The translations under genes and the position numbers were made by a program. A DNA stretch of 14,652 nucleotides, taken from contig JBBQSN010000089.1 of the NCBI GenBank assembly GCA_038213835.1, positions 1-14,652 of the forward strand. The letters are read 5' to 3'. This DNA comes from JBBQSN01 sp038213835 (GTDB taxonomy: Bacteria > Actinomycetota > Actinomycetes > Actinomycetales > CAWJMD01). The notes under the pieces are model-generated. The model was not told where the DNA came from. It worked only from the letters and a program-made list of their open reading frames with translations, and did no database searches. Shown piece by piece: positions 5,944 to 13,111 of this stretch. How positions within the stretch are numbered: position 1 is the first letter of the stretch; every line of letters begins with the position of its first letter.

Positions 5944-7362
5944 TCAGGGCCCGGGTCGGTCCCGTCCCGTCATCGAGTCGACGTCGAGCGCGGCGTCCAG
6001 CTGCTCCTCGGTGAGGTCGCCCCGCTCGACGTGACCCAGCGCGATCGTGGCCTCGCGGACGGTGACCCCTTCTGCCACAGCGTGCTTGGCGATCCTGGCC
6101 GCAGCCTCGTACCCGATCAGCCGGTTCAGGGGCGTCACCACCGACGGTGAGGAACGGGCGTACCGGCGCATCCACTCGGCGTCCGGCTGGAGGCCGGCGA
6201 CGCAGCGGTCGGCCAGCAGCCGGCCGGCGTTCGCCAGCAGCCGTACCGACTCCAGCACGTTGCGGGCCATCACCGGCACCTGGACGTTGAGCTCGAAGGA
6301 CCCCGATGCGCCGGCCCACGCCACGGCCGCGTCGTTGCCGACCACCTGGGTGCACACCTGCAGCACCGCCTCGGGCACCACCGGGTTCACCTTGCCCGGC
6401 ATGATCGAGGACCCCGGCTGCAGGTCCGGCAGCCGGATCTCCGCGAGCCCGGCGGTGGGGCCGGACCCCATCCAGCGCAGGTCGTTGCAGATCTTCGTCA
6501 GCGAGACCGCGACGACGCGCAGCGCACCGCTGGTCTCGACCAACGCGTCGCGGGCGCCCTGGGCCTCGAAGTGGTCGCGGGCCTCGGTGACGGGCAGGCC
6601 GGTGCGCTCGGCCAGCAGGTCCACGACGCGGGCCGCGAACCCGTCCGGGGTGTTGATGCCCGTCCCGACGGCGGTGCCGCCGAGTGGCACCTCGGCCAGC
6701 CGCGGCAGGGCGGCCTCCAGCCGCTCCATCCCGCGCCTCAGCTGGGACGCGTACCCGCCCAGCTCCTGCCCGAGCGTGACCGGGGTGGCGTCCATGAGGT
6801 GGGTGCGACCGGCCTTGACCAGGTCGGCGGTCTCGGTGGCTCGGGCCTCGAACGTGCCGGCCAGGTGGTCGAGGGCGGGCAGCAGCCGGTCGACCACCTC
6901 CTGCGCGCAGGCCAGGTGCACGGCCGTGGGAAAGGTGTCGTTGCTGGACTGCGAGGCGTTCACCTCGTCGTTGGGGTGCACCTCCCGGCCGAGAGCGCGG
7001 CCCGCGAGGGCGCCCACGACCTCGTTGACGTTCATGTTGGACGAGGTGCCCGAGCCGGTCTGGAACACGTCGACGGGGAACTGGTCGGCGTGGTCGCCGT
7101 CGGCCACCTCGAGCGCCGCCCGCTCTATCGCCGTCGCGACGTCGTCGTCGAGCACCCCGAGCTCGGCGTTGGCTCGGGCCGCGGCCGCCTTCACGCGTCC
7201 CATCGCCCGGACGAGGGCGGGGTCGAGCCCCTGGCCGCTGATGGGGAAGTTCTCGACGGCGCGCTGGGTCTGCGCGCCGTAGAGGGCGTCGACCGGCACC
7301 CGGACCTCGCCCATCGTGTCGTGCTCGACCCGGTACCCGCGCTCGCTGTCGGTGTGGCTCAT
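5944..7362 (-). CDS. fumC: Class II fumarate hydratase (iron-independent)
   Basis: Catalyses fumarate + water to L-malate in the TCA cycle as a cytosolic homotetramer. The 472-residue length is typical. Key sequence includes TGSGTSSNMNVNEV, the HPNDEVNASQSSNDTFPTA block, GRTHLMDATPVTLGQE with His188, and the superfamily signature GSSIMPGKVNP at 317-327 (Ser318). His188 and Ser318 fall at the same numbers as the catalytic residues of E. coli FumC. No Fe-S cysteine pattern is present, as expected for this class. The ATG at 7362 is preceded by TAGCCT exactly 6 bases upstream, suggesting a leaderless transcript. A second, unrelated fumarase lies 1.9 kb away at 9225-10928. Neighbour context resembles Rv1098c. 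Confidence 0.97.
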   Translation of the reverse strand: MSHTDSERGYRVEHDTMGEVRVPVDALYGAQTQRAVENFPISGQGLDPALVRAMGRVKAAAARANAELGVLDDDVATAIERAALEVADGDHADQFPVDVFQTGSGTSSNMNVNEVVGALAGRALGREVHPNDEVNASQSSNDTFPTAVHLACAQEVVDRLLPALDHLAGTFEARATETADLVKAGRTHLMDATPVTLGQELGGYASQLRRGMERLEAALPRLAEVPLGGTAVGTGINTPDGFAARVVDLLAERTGLPVTEARDHFEAQGARDALVETSGALRVVAVSLTKICNDLRWMGSGPTAGLAEIRLPDLQPGSSIMPGKVNPVVPEAVLQVCTQVVGNDAAVAWAGASGSFELNVQVPVMARNVLESVRLLANAGRLLADRCVAGLQPDAEWMRRYARSSPSVVTPLNRLIGYEAAARIAKHAVAEGVTVREATIALGHVERGDLTEEQLDAALDVDSMTGRDRPGP

Positions 7363-7367
7363 GCTGG

Positions 7368-7374
7368 CAGGCTA
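7368..7374. promoter_or_regulatory. Shared, overlapping -10 elements for fumC (-) and the methyltransferase-like gene (+)
   Basis: CAGGCTA occupies 7368-7374 in an 18-base gap between divergent starts. On the - strand it reads TAGCCT followed by 6 bases and the fumC ATG (7362). On the + strand it reads CAGGCT followed by 7 bases and the GTG at 7381. Both placements are those expected for leaderless transcription. No -35 hexamers are apparent. Confidence 0.45.
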
Positions 7375-7380
7375 CGGCGG

Positions 7381-7899
7381 GTGCACACTCCCCGCCCGGG
7401 CCGGCTCGAGCGCTCCGACCTGCTGGTCGCTGCGCAGCTGACGGCCCTGGCCGGGCTGGCTCGGCCGGGACGCCCGCGCTGGCCGCTGCCGGCCCTCGTG
7501 CGGCTGGGCGCCTCGGCCGCCGTGGCGGTCGGCGCCGCACTCGCCGTCGCCTCCGGGGCGCGGCTCGGCGGGGACCTCACCCCGCGGGTCGACCCGCCGG
7601 CGGGGGCGAGGCTGCGCACCGACGGGCCCTACGCGCTGGTGCGGCACCCGCTCTACGCAGGGCTGCTCGCCGCCGCGGCCGGGGTGGCGGTGCTGCGCCG
7701 CCGGCCCGAGCCGCTCGTGGCGCTCGGCGTGCTGTCCGGCGTGCTGCACCTCAAGGCGGGTACGGAGGAGCGGCGGCTGGAGGCCCGCTTCGGTGCCGCC
7801 TACCGCGACTACGCCGCCCGCACGCCCCGGCTGGTACCGGTCGGGTCGCTGCTCAGATCGATGCCCCTCAGATGGACGGGGACCCGACGTCGCCGATGA
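7381..7899 (+). CDS. Isoprenylcysteine carboxyl methyltransferase-like membrane protein
   Basis: A 172-residue membrane protein with about four hydrophobic segments. The C-terminal half has the ICMT/phospholipid-methyltransferase pattern: TDGPYALVRHPLYAGLL (GPY..VRHPxY, the cofactor-binding region), then EERRLEARFGAAYRDYAARTPRLVP (E...L...FG..Y..Y....P.L.P). These proteins usually transfer a methyl group from S-adenosylmethionine to a lipid or prenylated substrate. The bacterial substrate is unknown, and this copy is shorter than eukaryotic ICMT. The GTG at 7381 is preferred because it clears the fumC start and has CAGGCT 7 bases upstream; a GTG at 7354 would overlap fumC. The 3' end overlaps the convergent carbonic anhydrase by 32 bases. 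Confidence 0.8.
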   Translation: MHTPRPGRLERSDLLVAAQLTALAGLARPGRPRWPLPALVRLGASAAVAVGAALAVASGARLGGDLTPRVDPPAGARLRTDGPYALVRHPLYAGLLAAAAGVAVLRRRPEPLVALGVLSGVLHLKAGTEERRLEARFGAAYRDYAARTPRLVPVGSLLRSMPLRWTGTRRRR

Positions 7900-8509
7900 C
7901 GTCGATGGGGTTCACCCGGCCGTCGGCGAGGTCGTAGACCGTCCCGACGATCGCCAGCTTCCCCTGCCGCACGGCCTCGGAGACGAGCGTGGACCGGTCG
8001 TGCAGCAGCCGGCCGGTCTGCCGGACGTGCTCGGCCTCGATCGCGTCCAGGTCGTCGGCCCCCCGTGAGCGGGCGGAGACGACGGACGGCGTGACCCGCT
8101 CGACGAGGTCGCGCAGGTACCCGCCCGGCAGCACGCCGCTGTCGAGGGCCTCGATGGTCGCCTGGACGGCGCCGCACCGGTCGTGCCCCAGCACGACGAC
8201 GAGCGGGACCGCGAGCCGGCTGAGCGCGAACTCGACCGACCCCATCACGCTGGTGTCGACCACGTGGCCCGCGGTGCGGACGACGAACAGGTCGCCGAGG
8301 CCGCGGTCGAAGATGATCTCGGCCGCGACCCGGGAGTCGCCGCAGCCGAACAGCAGCGCGAACGGCTTCTGGTCGGCCGCCAGCTCGGCACGTCGGGCGG
8401 CGTCCTGCTCGGGGTGCTCGACGGCGCCGCGCACGAACCGGTCGTTGCCGGCCTGCATCGCCTGCCAGGCCTCGGCGGGGGTGGAGGGGCGCGTCCCGGG
8501 TGTCAGCAC
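7868..8509 (-). CDS. Beta-class carbonic anhydrase
   Basis: Interconverts CO2 and bicarbonate in the cytoplasm. The zinc site is complete: CGDSR (Cys56, catalytic dyad Asp58-Arg60) and GHDRCGA (His109, Cys112). Other family sequence is GNDRFV near the N-terminus, FVVRTAGHVVD, SVEFALSRL and a C-terminal IVGTVYDLADGRV. With the GTG at 8509 the protein is 213 residues, normal for the family. That start is preferred over the GTG at 8530 because the homologous region begins soon after it and CAGGAT lies exactly 6 bases upstream, either as a leaderless -10 or as a weak AGGA ribosome site. The stop overlaps the convergent methyltransferase-like gene. Bicarbonate could feed carboxylations next to the TCA cycle; that link is context only. 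Confidence 0.94.
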   Translation of the reverse strand: MLTPGTRPSTPAEAWQAMQAGNDRFVRGAVEHPEQDAARRAELAADQKPFALLFGCGDSRVAAEIIFDRGLGDLFVVRTAGHVVDTSVMGSVEFALSRLAVPLVVVLGHDRCGAVQATIEALDSGVLPGGYLRDLVERVTPSVVSARSRGADDLDAIEAEHVRQTGRLLHDRSTLVSEAVRQGKLAIVGTVYDLADGRVNPIDVIGDVGSPSI

Positions 8510-8515
8510 GGCTGC

Positions 8516-8521
8516 ATCCTG
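8516..8521 (-). promoter_or_regulatory. Candidate leaderless -10 (CAGGAT) of the carbonic anhydrase gene
   Basis: On the - strand CAGGAT is followed by 6 bases and the GTG at 8509. It is the same placement seen before other genes in the window. It may alternatively serve as a ribosome-binding AGGA for the same start. No -35 is visible. Confidence 0.35.
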
Positions 8522-8547
8522 CCAGCGCACGGCCGGTCGTGGCGTGG

Positions 8548-8553
8548 CAGGGT
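8548..8553 (+). promoter_or_regulatory. Candidate leaderless -10 (CAGGGT) of the EcsC-family gene
   Basis: CAGGGT is followed by GGCGGG and the ATG at 8560, a 6-base spacing. With the -10 candidate of the divergent carbonic anhydrase at 8516-8521 it marks a 50-base divergent promoter region (8510-8559). GGGTGG could also be read as a poor ribosome site. Confidence 0.35.
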
Positions 8554-8559
8554 GGCGGG

Positions 8560-9210
8560 ATGGACGTGGTGAACCGGCGCGACGACGGCGTGTTCGACTC
8601 GTTCGTGACCCAGGTGGTGCGGGCGGCGATCGAGGGGGTCGGGCCGTTCAAGGGGGCCCGTGAGCTCGTCGACCCCTGGCACCGCAAGGGCCTCACCACC
8701 ACCGCCCTGGTCGACCGCGTGGTGCGCACGCAGGTGACGCAGGCCGCGGTGCAGGGTGCGGTCTCCGGCCTCGGCGGCCTGGTGACGATGCTCGCCGGGC
8801 TCGCCCCGGCCACCGCGGCGTCGATGTTCGTGCAGGCCCGGCTCTGCGCCGCCATCGCCCACGCCCACGGGCACGACCTCGACGACGCCCTCGTACGCGA
8901 CCGGGTCGGCAGGCTGGTGATGGGTACCTCGATGTCCACCGGTGTGCAGAAGGCCGGCCGCGAGGCGGGGGAGCGGGCCGCCAAGGCGCTCGTCCCCCGC
9001 GTCCAGGCGAGGGCAGCATCGCGGGTGGCGTCCCGGGCCGCGGTCGGCAAGGCCGGCGGGAGGATCGCGACCCGGGTCGCGGGGTCGTCCGCGGGCAAGG
9101 CGATCCCCGTGGTCGGCGCCGTCGTCGGCGGCGCGGTGGACCTCGCGATCACCCGCCGGGTGGCCGAGCAGGCCCGCCGCGAGTTCGGGCAGCCCCGCTA
9201 CCCGGGGTAG
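8560..9210 (+). CDS. EcsC-family protein
   Basis: A 216-residue protein matching the EcsC family in its central part: AVSGLGGLVTMLAGLAPATAASMFVQARLCAAIAHAHGHDLDD, given here only as landmarks GLGGL, FVQARL, AIAHAHGHDLDD (about residues 70-112). EcsC proteins are amphipathic, membrane-associated and of unsettled function; some are named for a link to an ABC transporter in Bacillus. The C-terminal third is rich in Ala, Arg and Gly and ends with a short hydrophobic stretch, IPVVGAVVGGAVDLAI, that could dip into the membrane. The ATG at 8560 is the best start; the same frame is open upstream but lacks family sequence. Its stop is 14 bases from the convergent class I fumarase. Confidence 0.8.
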   Translation: MDVVNRRDDGVFDSFVTQVVRAAIEGVGPFKGARELVDPWHRKGLTTTALVDRVVRTQVTQAAVQGAVSGLGGLVTMLAGLAPATAASMFVQARLCAAIAHAHGHDLDDALVRDRVGRLVMGTSMSTGVQKAGREAGERAAKALVPRVQARAASRVASRAAVGKAGGRIATRVAGSSAGKAIPVVGAVVGGAVDLAITRRVAEQARREFGQPRYPG

Positions 9211-9224
9211 GTGTCCTCGGCGGA

Positions 9225-10928
9225 TCAGGCGTCGGCGTCGGCCCGGCGCTGGATCGTCATCGCGACCGGCTTGGCCGTGGCGGCGAAGAAGTCCTCGCCC
9301 TTGTCGTCGACCACGACGAACGCCGGGAAGTCCTCCACCTCGATCTTCCAGACCGCCTCCATGCCGAGCTCGGGGTACTCCAGCACCTCGACCTTGCGGA
9401 TGCAGTCCTGCGCCAGCCGGGCGGCCGGGCCGCCGATCGAGCCGAGGTAGAAGCCGCCGTGCGCCTTGCACGCGTCGGTGACCTGCTGCGAGCGGTTTCC
9501 CTTGGCCAGCATCACCTTCGAGCCGCCCGCGGCCTGGAACTGCTCGACGTAGGAGTCCATCCGTCCGGCGGTGGTGGGCCCGAACGAGCCGGACGCGTAG
9601 CCCTCGGGCGTCTTGGCCGGTCCGGCGTAGTAGACCGCGTGGTCCTTGAGGTACTGCGGCATCTCCTCGCCGGCCTCGAGGCGCTCCTTGATCTTCGCGT
9701 GCGCGATGTCGCGCGCGACGACGAGCGGGCCGGTGAGCGAGAGCCGGGTCCTGACCGGGTGCCGGGTCAGCTCGGCCAGCACCTCGTCCATCGGGCGGTT
9801 GAGGTCGATCCGGACGACGTCGTCCTCACCCGCGACGAGGTGGTCGTCGGTCGTGTCGGGCAGGTACTGGGCCGGGTCGCGCTCGAGCTGCTCGAGGAAG
9901 ACGCCCTCGGCGGTGATCTTCGCCCTGGCCTGGCGGTCGGCCGAGCAGGACACCGCGATCGCGACCGGGCAGGAGGCGCCGTGACGGGGCAGCCGCACGA
10001 CGCGGACGTCGTGGCAGAAGTACTTGCCCCCGAACTGCGCGCCGATCCCGAACCGTCGGGTCAGCTCGAGCACCTCGAGCTCCAGGTCGAGGTCGCGGAA
10101 GGCATGGCCGGACGGCGACCCCTGGGTCGGCAGCGTGTCGAGGTACTTGGCGGAGGCGTACTTGGCCGTCTTCAGGGCGAACTCGGCGCTGGTTCCGCTG
10201 ACGACGACGGCCAGGTGGTACGGCGGGCAGGCCGAGGTGCCGAGCGAGCGCAGCTTCTCGTCCAGGAAGGCGAGCATCCGCTCGGGGTTCAGGACCGCCT
10301 TGGTCTTCTGGTAAAGGAACGACTTGTTCGCCGAGCCGCCGCCCTTGGCCATGAACAGCAGCTCGTAGTGCGCCTCGTGGCCGGGCTTGGTGTCGGCGTA
10401 GAGCTCCAGCTGCGCAGGCAGGTTGGTGCCGGTGTTCGTCTCGTCCCACATCGACAGCGGGGCCAGCTGGGAGTACCGCAGGTTCAGCCGGGTGTAGGCG
10501 TCGAAGACGCCGCGCGACAGGGCCTCCTCGTCGGTGCCGTAGGGGTCCTCGAGCGGTCGCAGCACCTGCCCGCCCCGCTTGCCCATGACGATCGCGGTGC
10601 CGGTGTCCTGGCACATCGGCAGCACTCCGGCCGCGGCGATGTTGGCGTTCTTCAGCAGGTCCAGCGCCACGAACGTGTCGTTGGCCGAGGCCTCGGGGTC
10701 CTCGACGATCCGCCGCAGCTGGGTCAGGTGGGCGGGCCGCAGGTAGTGCGCGACGTCGTGCATCGCCTCGTCGGCGAGCAGCCGCAGCGCCTCGCCGGAG
10801 ACCTCCAGGAAGGTGCGGCCCCCAGGTCCCTCGACCGTGCGCACGCCCTCGGTGGTGAGCAGCCGGTACGCGGTGCCGTCCTCCCCGGTCGGCAGCATGT
10901 CGGTGTAGTCGAACGAGGGGTCGGTCAC
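9225..10928 (-). CDS. Class I fumarate hydratase (4Fe-4S)
   Basis: A 567-residue single-chain class I fumarase that hydrates fumarate to malate in the cytoplasm using an oxygen-sensitive 4Fe-4S cluster. Three cysteines fit the cluster ligands: MCQDTGTA (Cys106), TSACPPYH (Cys234) and SCSAD (Cys328). The last two are 94 residues apart, as in E. coli FumA. Other landmarks are GGGSANKSFL, GGKYFCHDVRV, AHAKIKERLEAGEEMP, the YYAGPAKTPEG stretch and MLAKGNRS. The GTG at 10928 is chosen because GGAG lies 6 bases upstream; the in-frame GTG at 10940 has no ribosome site. A tartrate dehydratase is less likely at this length. The gene coexists with fumC at 5944-7362. Confidence 0.95.
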   Translation of the reverse strand: MTDPSFDYTDMLPTGEDGTAYRLLTTEGVRTVEGPGGRTFLEVSGEALRLLADEAMHDVAHYLRPAHLTQLRRIVEDPEASANDTFVALDLLKNANIAAAGVLPMCQDTGTAIVMGKRGGQVLRPLEDPYGTDEEALSRGVFDAYTRLNLRYSQLAPLSMWDETNTGTNLPAQLELYADTKPGHEAHYELLFMAKGGGSANKSFLYQKTKAVLNPERMLAFLDEKLRSLGTSACPPYHLAVVVSGTSAEFALKTAKYASAKYLDTLPTQGSPSGHAFRDLDLELEVLELTRRFGIGAQFGGKYFCHDVRVVRLPRHGASCPVAIAVSCSADRQARAKITAEGVFLEQLERDPAQYLPDTTDDHLVAGEDDVVRIDLNRPMDEVLAELTRHPVRTRLSLTGPLVVARDIAHAKIKERLEAGEEMPQYLKDHAVYYAGPAKTPEGYASGSFGPTTAGRMDSYVEQFQAAGGSKVMLAKGNRSQQVTDACKAHGGFYLGSIGGPAARLAQDCIRKVEVLEYPELGMEAVWKIEVEDFPAFVVVDDKGEDFFAATAKPVAMTIQRRADADA

Positions 10929-10963
10929 GGCTGTCTCCACTGACGTCGGGACGGGATCGGCTC

Positions 10964-10969
10964 ACAGTA
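10964..10969 (-). promoter_or_regulatory. Candidate -10 (TACTGT) for the class I fumarase
   Basis: TACTGT on the - strand fits TANNNT and would start transcription about 30 bases before the GTG at 10928, leaving a short leader that contains the GGAG ribosome site. No -35 match is visible 16-19 bases upstream. Unlike fumC, this gene therefore seems to have a conventional leader. Confidence 0.4.
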
Positions 10970-10972
10970 GGC

Positions 10973-10995
10973 CGGACCGGCTCGCTCCCGGTCTG
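10973..10995 (-). terminator. GC hairpin after the thioesterase gene; possible terminator
   Basis: GACCGG (10975-10980) and CCGGTC (10988-10993) form a perfect 6-bp stem, extendable to 8 bp with a G-T pair, around a 7-base loop. It begins about 20 bases past the thioesterase stop and just before the fumarase promoter candidate. There is no T-tract, so intrinsic termination is uncertain. Confidence 0.3.
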
Positions 10996-11014
10996 TCCCC
11001 GGCCTCTGCCCGGG

Positions 11015-11542
11015 TCAGGGTGCGCCCATCGGCATCAGCAGGCAGGTGGACGTCGCGTGCGCCACGAGTCGGTCGCGGTGGTCGAACAGCTGCGCCTGGC
11101 CGAGCGCTGTGCGCTGCCCGCGGGACAGCACCGTGCCGACCAGCGTCAGCTCGCCCTGGCCGGGACGCACGGCACGCAGGAACGTGCTGGTCAGGTCGAC
11201 GGTCGTGTACCCGGTGCCGACCGGGAGGGTGGAGTGCACGGCGCAGGCGGCGCCGGTGTCGAGCAGGGTGCAGATGACCCCGCCGTGCACCGTGCCGAGC
11301 GGGTTGAGGTGGAACTCCTGCGGGGTCAGGCGGAACACGATGCGACCCTCGACGACCTCGCCGGGCTCGATGCCCAGCGTCTGCATGATCGGCGGACGGG
11401 GGAGCCGGCCGTCGCCGATCGCCTGCAGCATGGCCAGGCCGCTCATGACGCCGAGGGCGGGGGCGCTCGCCGCCGGGTCGTCCCAGCCGTAGGTGCGCTC
11501 GCGGTGGACCTGGGCGGGGGCGTCGTGCTGCATCTGCGACAT
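11015..11542 (-). CDS. PaaI/hotdog-fold acyl-CoA thioesterase
   Basis: A 175-residue hotdog-fold protein. The core motif NPLGTVHGGVICTLLDTGAA (about residues 86-105) matches the PaaI/YdiI pattern N..G..HGG....L.D.A, with the Asn/His/Gly and Asp positions associated with acyl-CoA thioester hydrolysis. The following TTVDLTSTFLRAVRPG and ALGQAQLFDHRDRLVAHATST fit the second half of the fold. The substrate cannot be told from sequence; aromatic or short-chain acyl-CoA is typical. The ATG at 11542 is chosen: it has no good ribosome site but has TTGACA-N18-CAGGCT followed by 6 bases, a leaderless promoter layout. A TTG at 11578 in the same frame is actually the -35 TTGACA. It is divergent from an HxlR regulator, which may control it. 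Confidence 0.88.
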   Translation of the reverse strand: MSQMQHDAPAQVHRERTYGWDDPAASAPALGVMSGLAMLQAIGDGRLPRPPIMQTLGIEPGEVVEGRIVFRLTPQEFHLNPLGTVHGGVICTLLDTGAACAVHSTLPVGTGYTTVDLTSTFLRAVRPGQGELTLVGTVLSRGQRTALGQAQLFDHRDRLVAHATSTCLLMPMGAP

Positions 11543-11548
11543 GGACCC

Positions 11549-11591
11549 AGCCTGCGGGTGGTTGCCTGAGTCTGTCAAGAAGACTTAGCCT
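11549..11591. promoter_or_regulatory. Overlapping divergent leaderless promoters of the thioesterase and HxlR genes
   Basis: On the + strand: TTGCCT (11562-11567), 18 bases, TAGCCT (11586-11591), 6 bases, ATG 11598. On the - strand: TTGACA (11578-11573), 18 bases, CAGGCT (11554-11549), 6 bases, ATG 11542. The two promoters interlock, so the -35 of each lies inside the spacer of the other. Spacer lengths and distances to the start codons are identical. Neither gene has a clear ribosome site, in keeping with leaderless mRNAs. Confidence 0.6.
11566..11588. promoter_or_regulatory. 23-bp dyad, candidate HxlR operator
   Basis: CTGAGTCT (11566-11573) and AGACTTAG (11581-11588) are inverted repeats matching at 7 of 8 positions, separated by 7 bases. 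The dyad covers the -35/-10 spacer of the hxlR promoter and the -35 of the thioesterase promoter. HxlR proteins bind such dyads as dimers, usually next to their own gene. A bound dimer here would block both promoters. Binding is inferred. Confidence 0.55.
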
Positions 11592-11597
11592 GGACCG

Positions 11598-12071
11598 ATG
11601 ACCCCCGAGGCGCTGCAGTGGTCCACCGAGAACTGCTCCATCGGTCGGACCCTGGACGTCGTCGGAGAGAAGTGGACCTTCCTGGTGCTGCGCGAGCTGT
11701 TCCAGGGCGTGCGCCGTTTCGACGACCTGCGGGTGCGCACCGCGGTGCCGCGCCAGGTGCTGAGCGACCGCCTGGCGACCCTCGTCGAGGCCGGTCTGCT
11801 GCGGCGCGAGCCCTACCGCGAGCCCGGCGCGCGCGAGCGGCACGAGTACCGGCTCACCGACAAGGGCCTCGACCTGTACCCCGTCCTGGTGGGCCTGATG
11901 CGCTGGGGCGACGTCTACCTGGCCGACCCGCAGGGGCCGGCCGCCGAGTTCGTCCACCGCGGGTGCGGAGAGTCGTTGGAACTCGAGATGCGCTGCGCCG
12001 CAGGGCACCTGGTGAGCAGGCGCGAGGTCGGCGGGCGTCCGGGTCCCGGTGCCGTGCGGAGGATCGGCTGA
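11598..12071 (+). CDS. HxlR-family winged helix-turn-helix regulator
   Basis: A 157-residue DNA-binding protein. The N-terminus NCSIGRTLDVVGEKWTFLVL (Cys13) followed by RELFQGVRRFDDLR, the recognition region PRQVLSDRLATLVEAGLL and the wing HEYRLTDKGLDLYPVL are diagnostic of HxlR/YodB/QorR-type regulators. The conserved Cys13 is a redox or electrophile sensor in some relatives. A C-terminal extension of about 45 residues has further Cys and His residues (HRGCGESLELEMRCAAGH), seen in a subset of actinobacterial members. It probably regulates itself and the divergent thioesterase through the dyad between them. ATG at 11598 appears leaderless. Its stop is 16 bases from the convergent sugar kinase stop. 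The ligand is unknown. Confidence 0.92.
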   Translation: MTPEALQWSTENCSIGRTLDVVGEKWTFLVLRELFQGVRRFDDLRVRTAVPRQVLSDRLATLVEAGLLRREPYREPGARERHEYRLTDKGLDLYPVLVGLMRWGDVYLADPQGPAAEFVHRGCGESLELEMRCAAGHLVSRREVGGRPGPGAVRRIG

Positions 12072-12087
12072 GTCCGGCCGGCCGAGG

Positions 12088-13017
12088 TCAGTCGCCCGGC
12101 GTGGCGTCGAGCTCGTGCCGCCACGGCGGGTCGGCCCCGGGACGCGAGACCGTGATGGCCGCGACCCGGACCGCCAGCTCCAGCACGTCGTTGGTTCCCG
12201 CGAGGTCGATCGCGCGCAAGGCCTCGCGCCGGTCCGCACCGAGCAGGCCCAGGCCGTCGAGGGCGTGCACGAGGGCGGCGCTGAACGAGTCGCCGGCGCC
12301 CACCGTGTCGGCGACGGCGGCCTTCGGCGAGGCCACCTCGACGGTGCCGGCGGCGGTGAGGGCCACGGCACCCTCAGCACCGCGGGTCACGATCACGAGG
12401 GCGGCACCGTAGGACTGCCACAGCCGGGCCAGCTCCAGCGGGTGGACGCCGGGCGCGAGCCAGTGCGCGTCCTCGTCGCTGAGCTTGATCACATCGGCCT
12501 GACGCACCAGGCCCTCGATCGCCGGGATGACCCGGTCCGGGGCCCCGAGCACGCCGGGCCGGATGTTCGGGTCGAAGGAGACCGTGGCGGTCGCGCGGGC
12601 ACGGACGAGCAGCTCCAGCACGTGCCCCGCGTTCGGCTCCAGCACCGCGGCGAAGGACCCGGTGTGCACGCACGTGCTGCCCGGGGCCGGTGGCGGCACC
12701 GGGTCCGGCAGGTCGCAGTTCAGCTGGAACTCGTAACCGGCGGCGCCGTCCGCGCCGATCGTGGCGATCGCCGTCGACGTGGGTCCGGCGGCGAGCGACT
12801 CCGGCATCAGGCGCACGTGCGAGGCGGCGAGGTGCTCGGCCACCCGCAGACCGCGCTCGTCCTCGCCGAGGCGGGTGAGCAGGCTGACGTCGTGGCCGAG
12901 CCGGCCCAGGGCGAGGGCGACGTTGGCCGGGCTGCCGCCCGGGTGCTCGGTGATGCTCCCGTCGCGGGCGACGACGACGTCGACGAGGGCCTCGCCGACC
13001 ACGGTGACGGTTCCCAT
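12088..13017 (-). CDS. PfkB-family carbohydrate kinase, probably fructokinase
   Basis: A 309-residue cytosolic ribokinase-fold kinase that transfers phosphate from ATP to a sugar. Both PfkB signatures are present: the N-terminal GGSPANVALALGRLG (residues 27-41) and the C-terminal DTVGAGDSFSAAL (237-249) with catalytic Asp243. FDPNIRPG (148-155) and the C-terminal AAITVSRPGADPPW resemble bacterial fructokinases, so fructose to fructose-6-phosphate is the best guess. ATG at 13017 is chosen because the beta-strand TVVGEALVD follows at once; GGAG is 11 bases upstream, rather far. The frame is open further upstream to 13152, where it runs antisense into the neighbour's 5' end. No sugar transporter or repressor is adjacent. 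Substrate is inferred. Confidence 0.88.
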   Translation of the reverse strand: MGTVTVVGEALVDVVVARDGSITEHPGGSPANVALALGRLGHDVSLLTRLGEDERGLRVAEHLAASHVRLMPESLAAGPTSTAIATIGADGAAGYEFQLNCDLPDPVPPPAPGSTCVHTGSFAAVLEPNAGHVLELLVRARATATVSFDPNIRPGVLGAPDRVIPAIEGLVRQADVIKLSDEDAHWLAPGVHPLELARLWQSYGAALVIVTRGAEGAVALTAAGTVEVASPKAAVADTVGAGDSFSAALVHALDGLGLLGADRREALRAIDLAGTNDVLELAVRVAAITVSRPGADPPWRHELDATPGD

Positions 13018-13111
13018 CGGCGCTGCGGCTCCGTTCGGGTCGGTGAGCAGGACTCTGACTGGGAGGTGGTGCGGCGAGATCGTATCGGCGAGCGCCTGAG
13101 AGGATGCCCGG

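Noticed and set aside
5111..7540. An 809-residue open frame on the - strand
   Set aside because: It overlaps the SLT gene and fumC, has Arg/Gly/Pro-rich composition typical of GC-rich shadow frames, and shows no family sequence.
9459..10943. A 494-residue open frame on the + strand
   Set aside because: It is fully antisense to the class I fumarase, whose motifs and Fe-S cysteines are complete.
10962..12380. A 472-residue open frame on the - strand across the thioesterase/HxlR region
   Set aside because: It is a low-complexity shadow of three well-supported genes.
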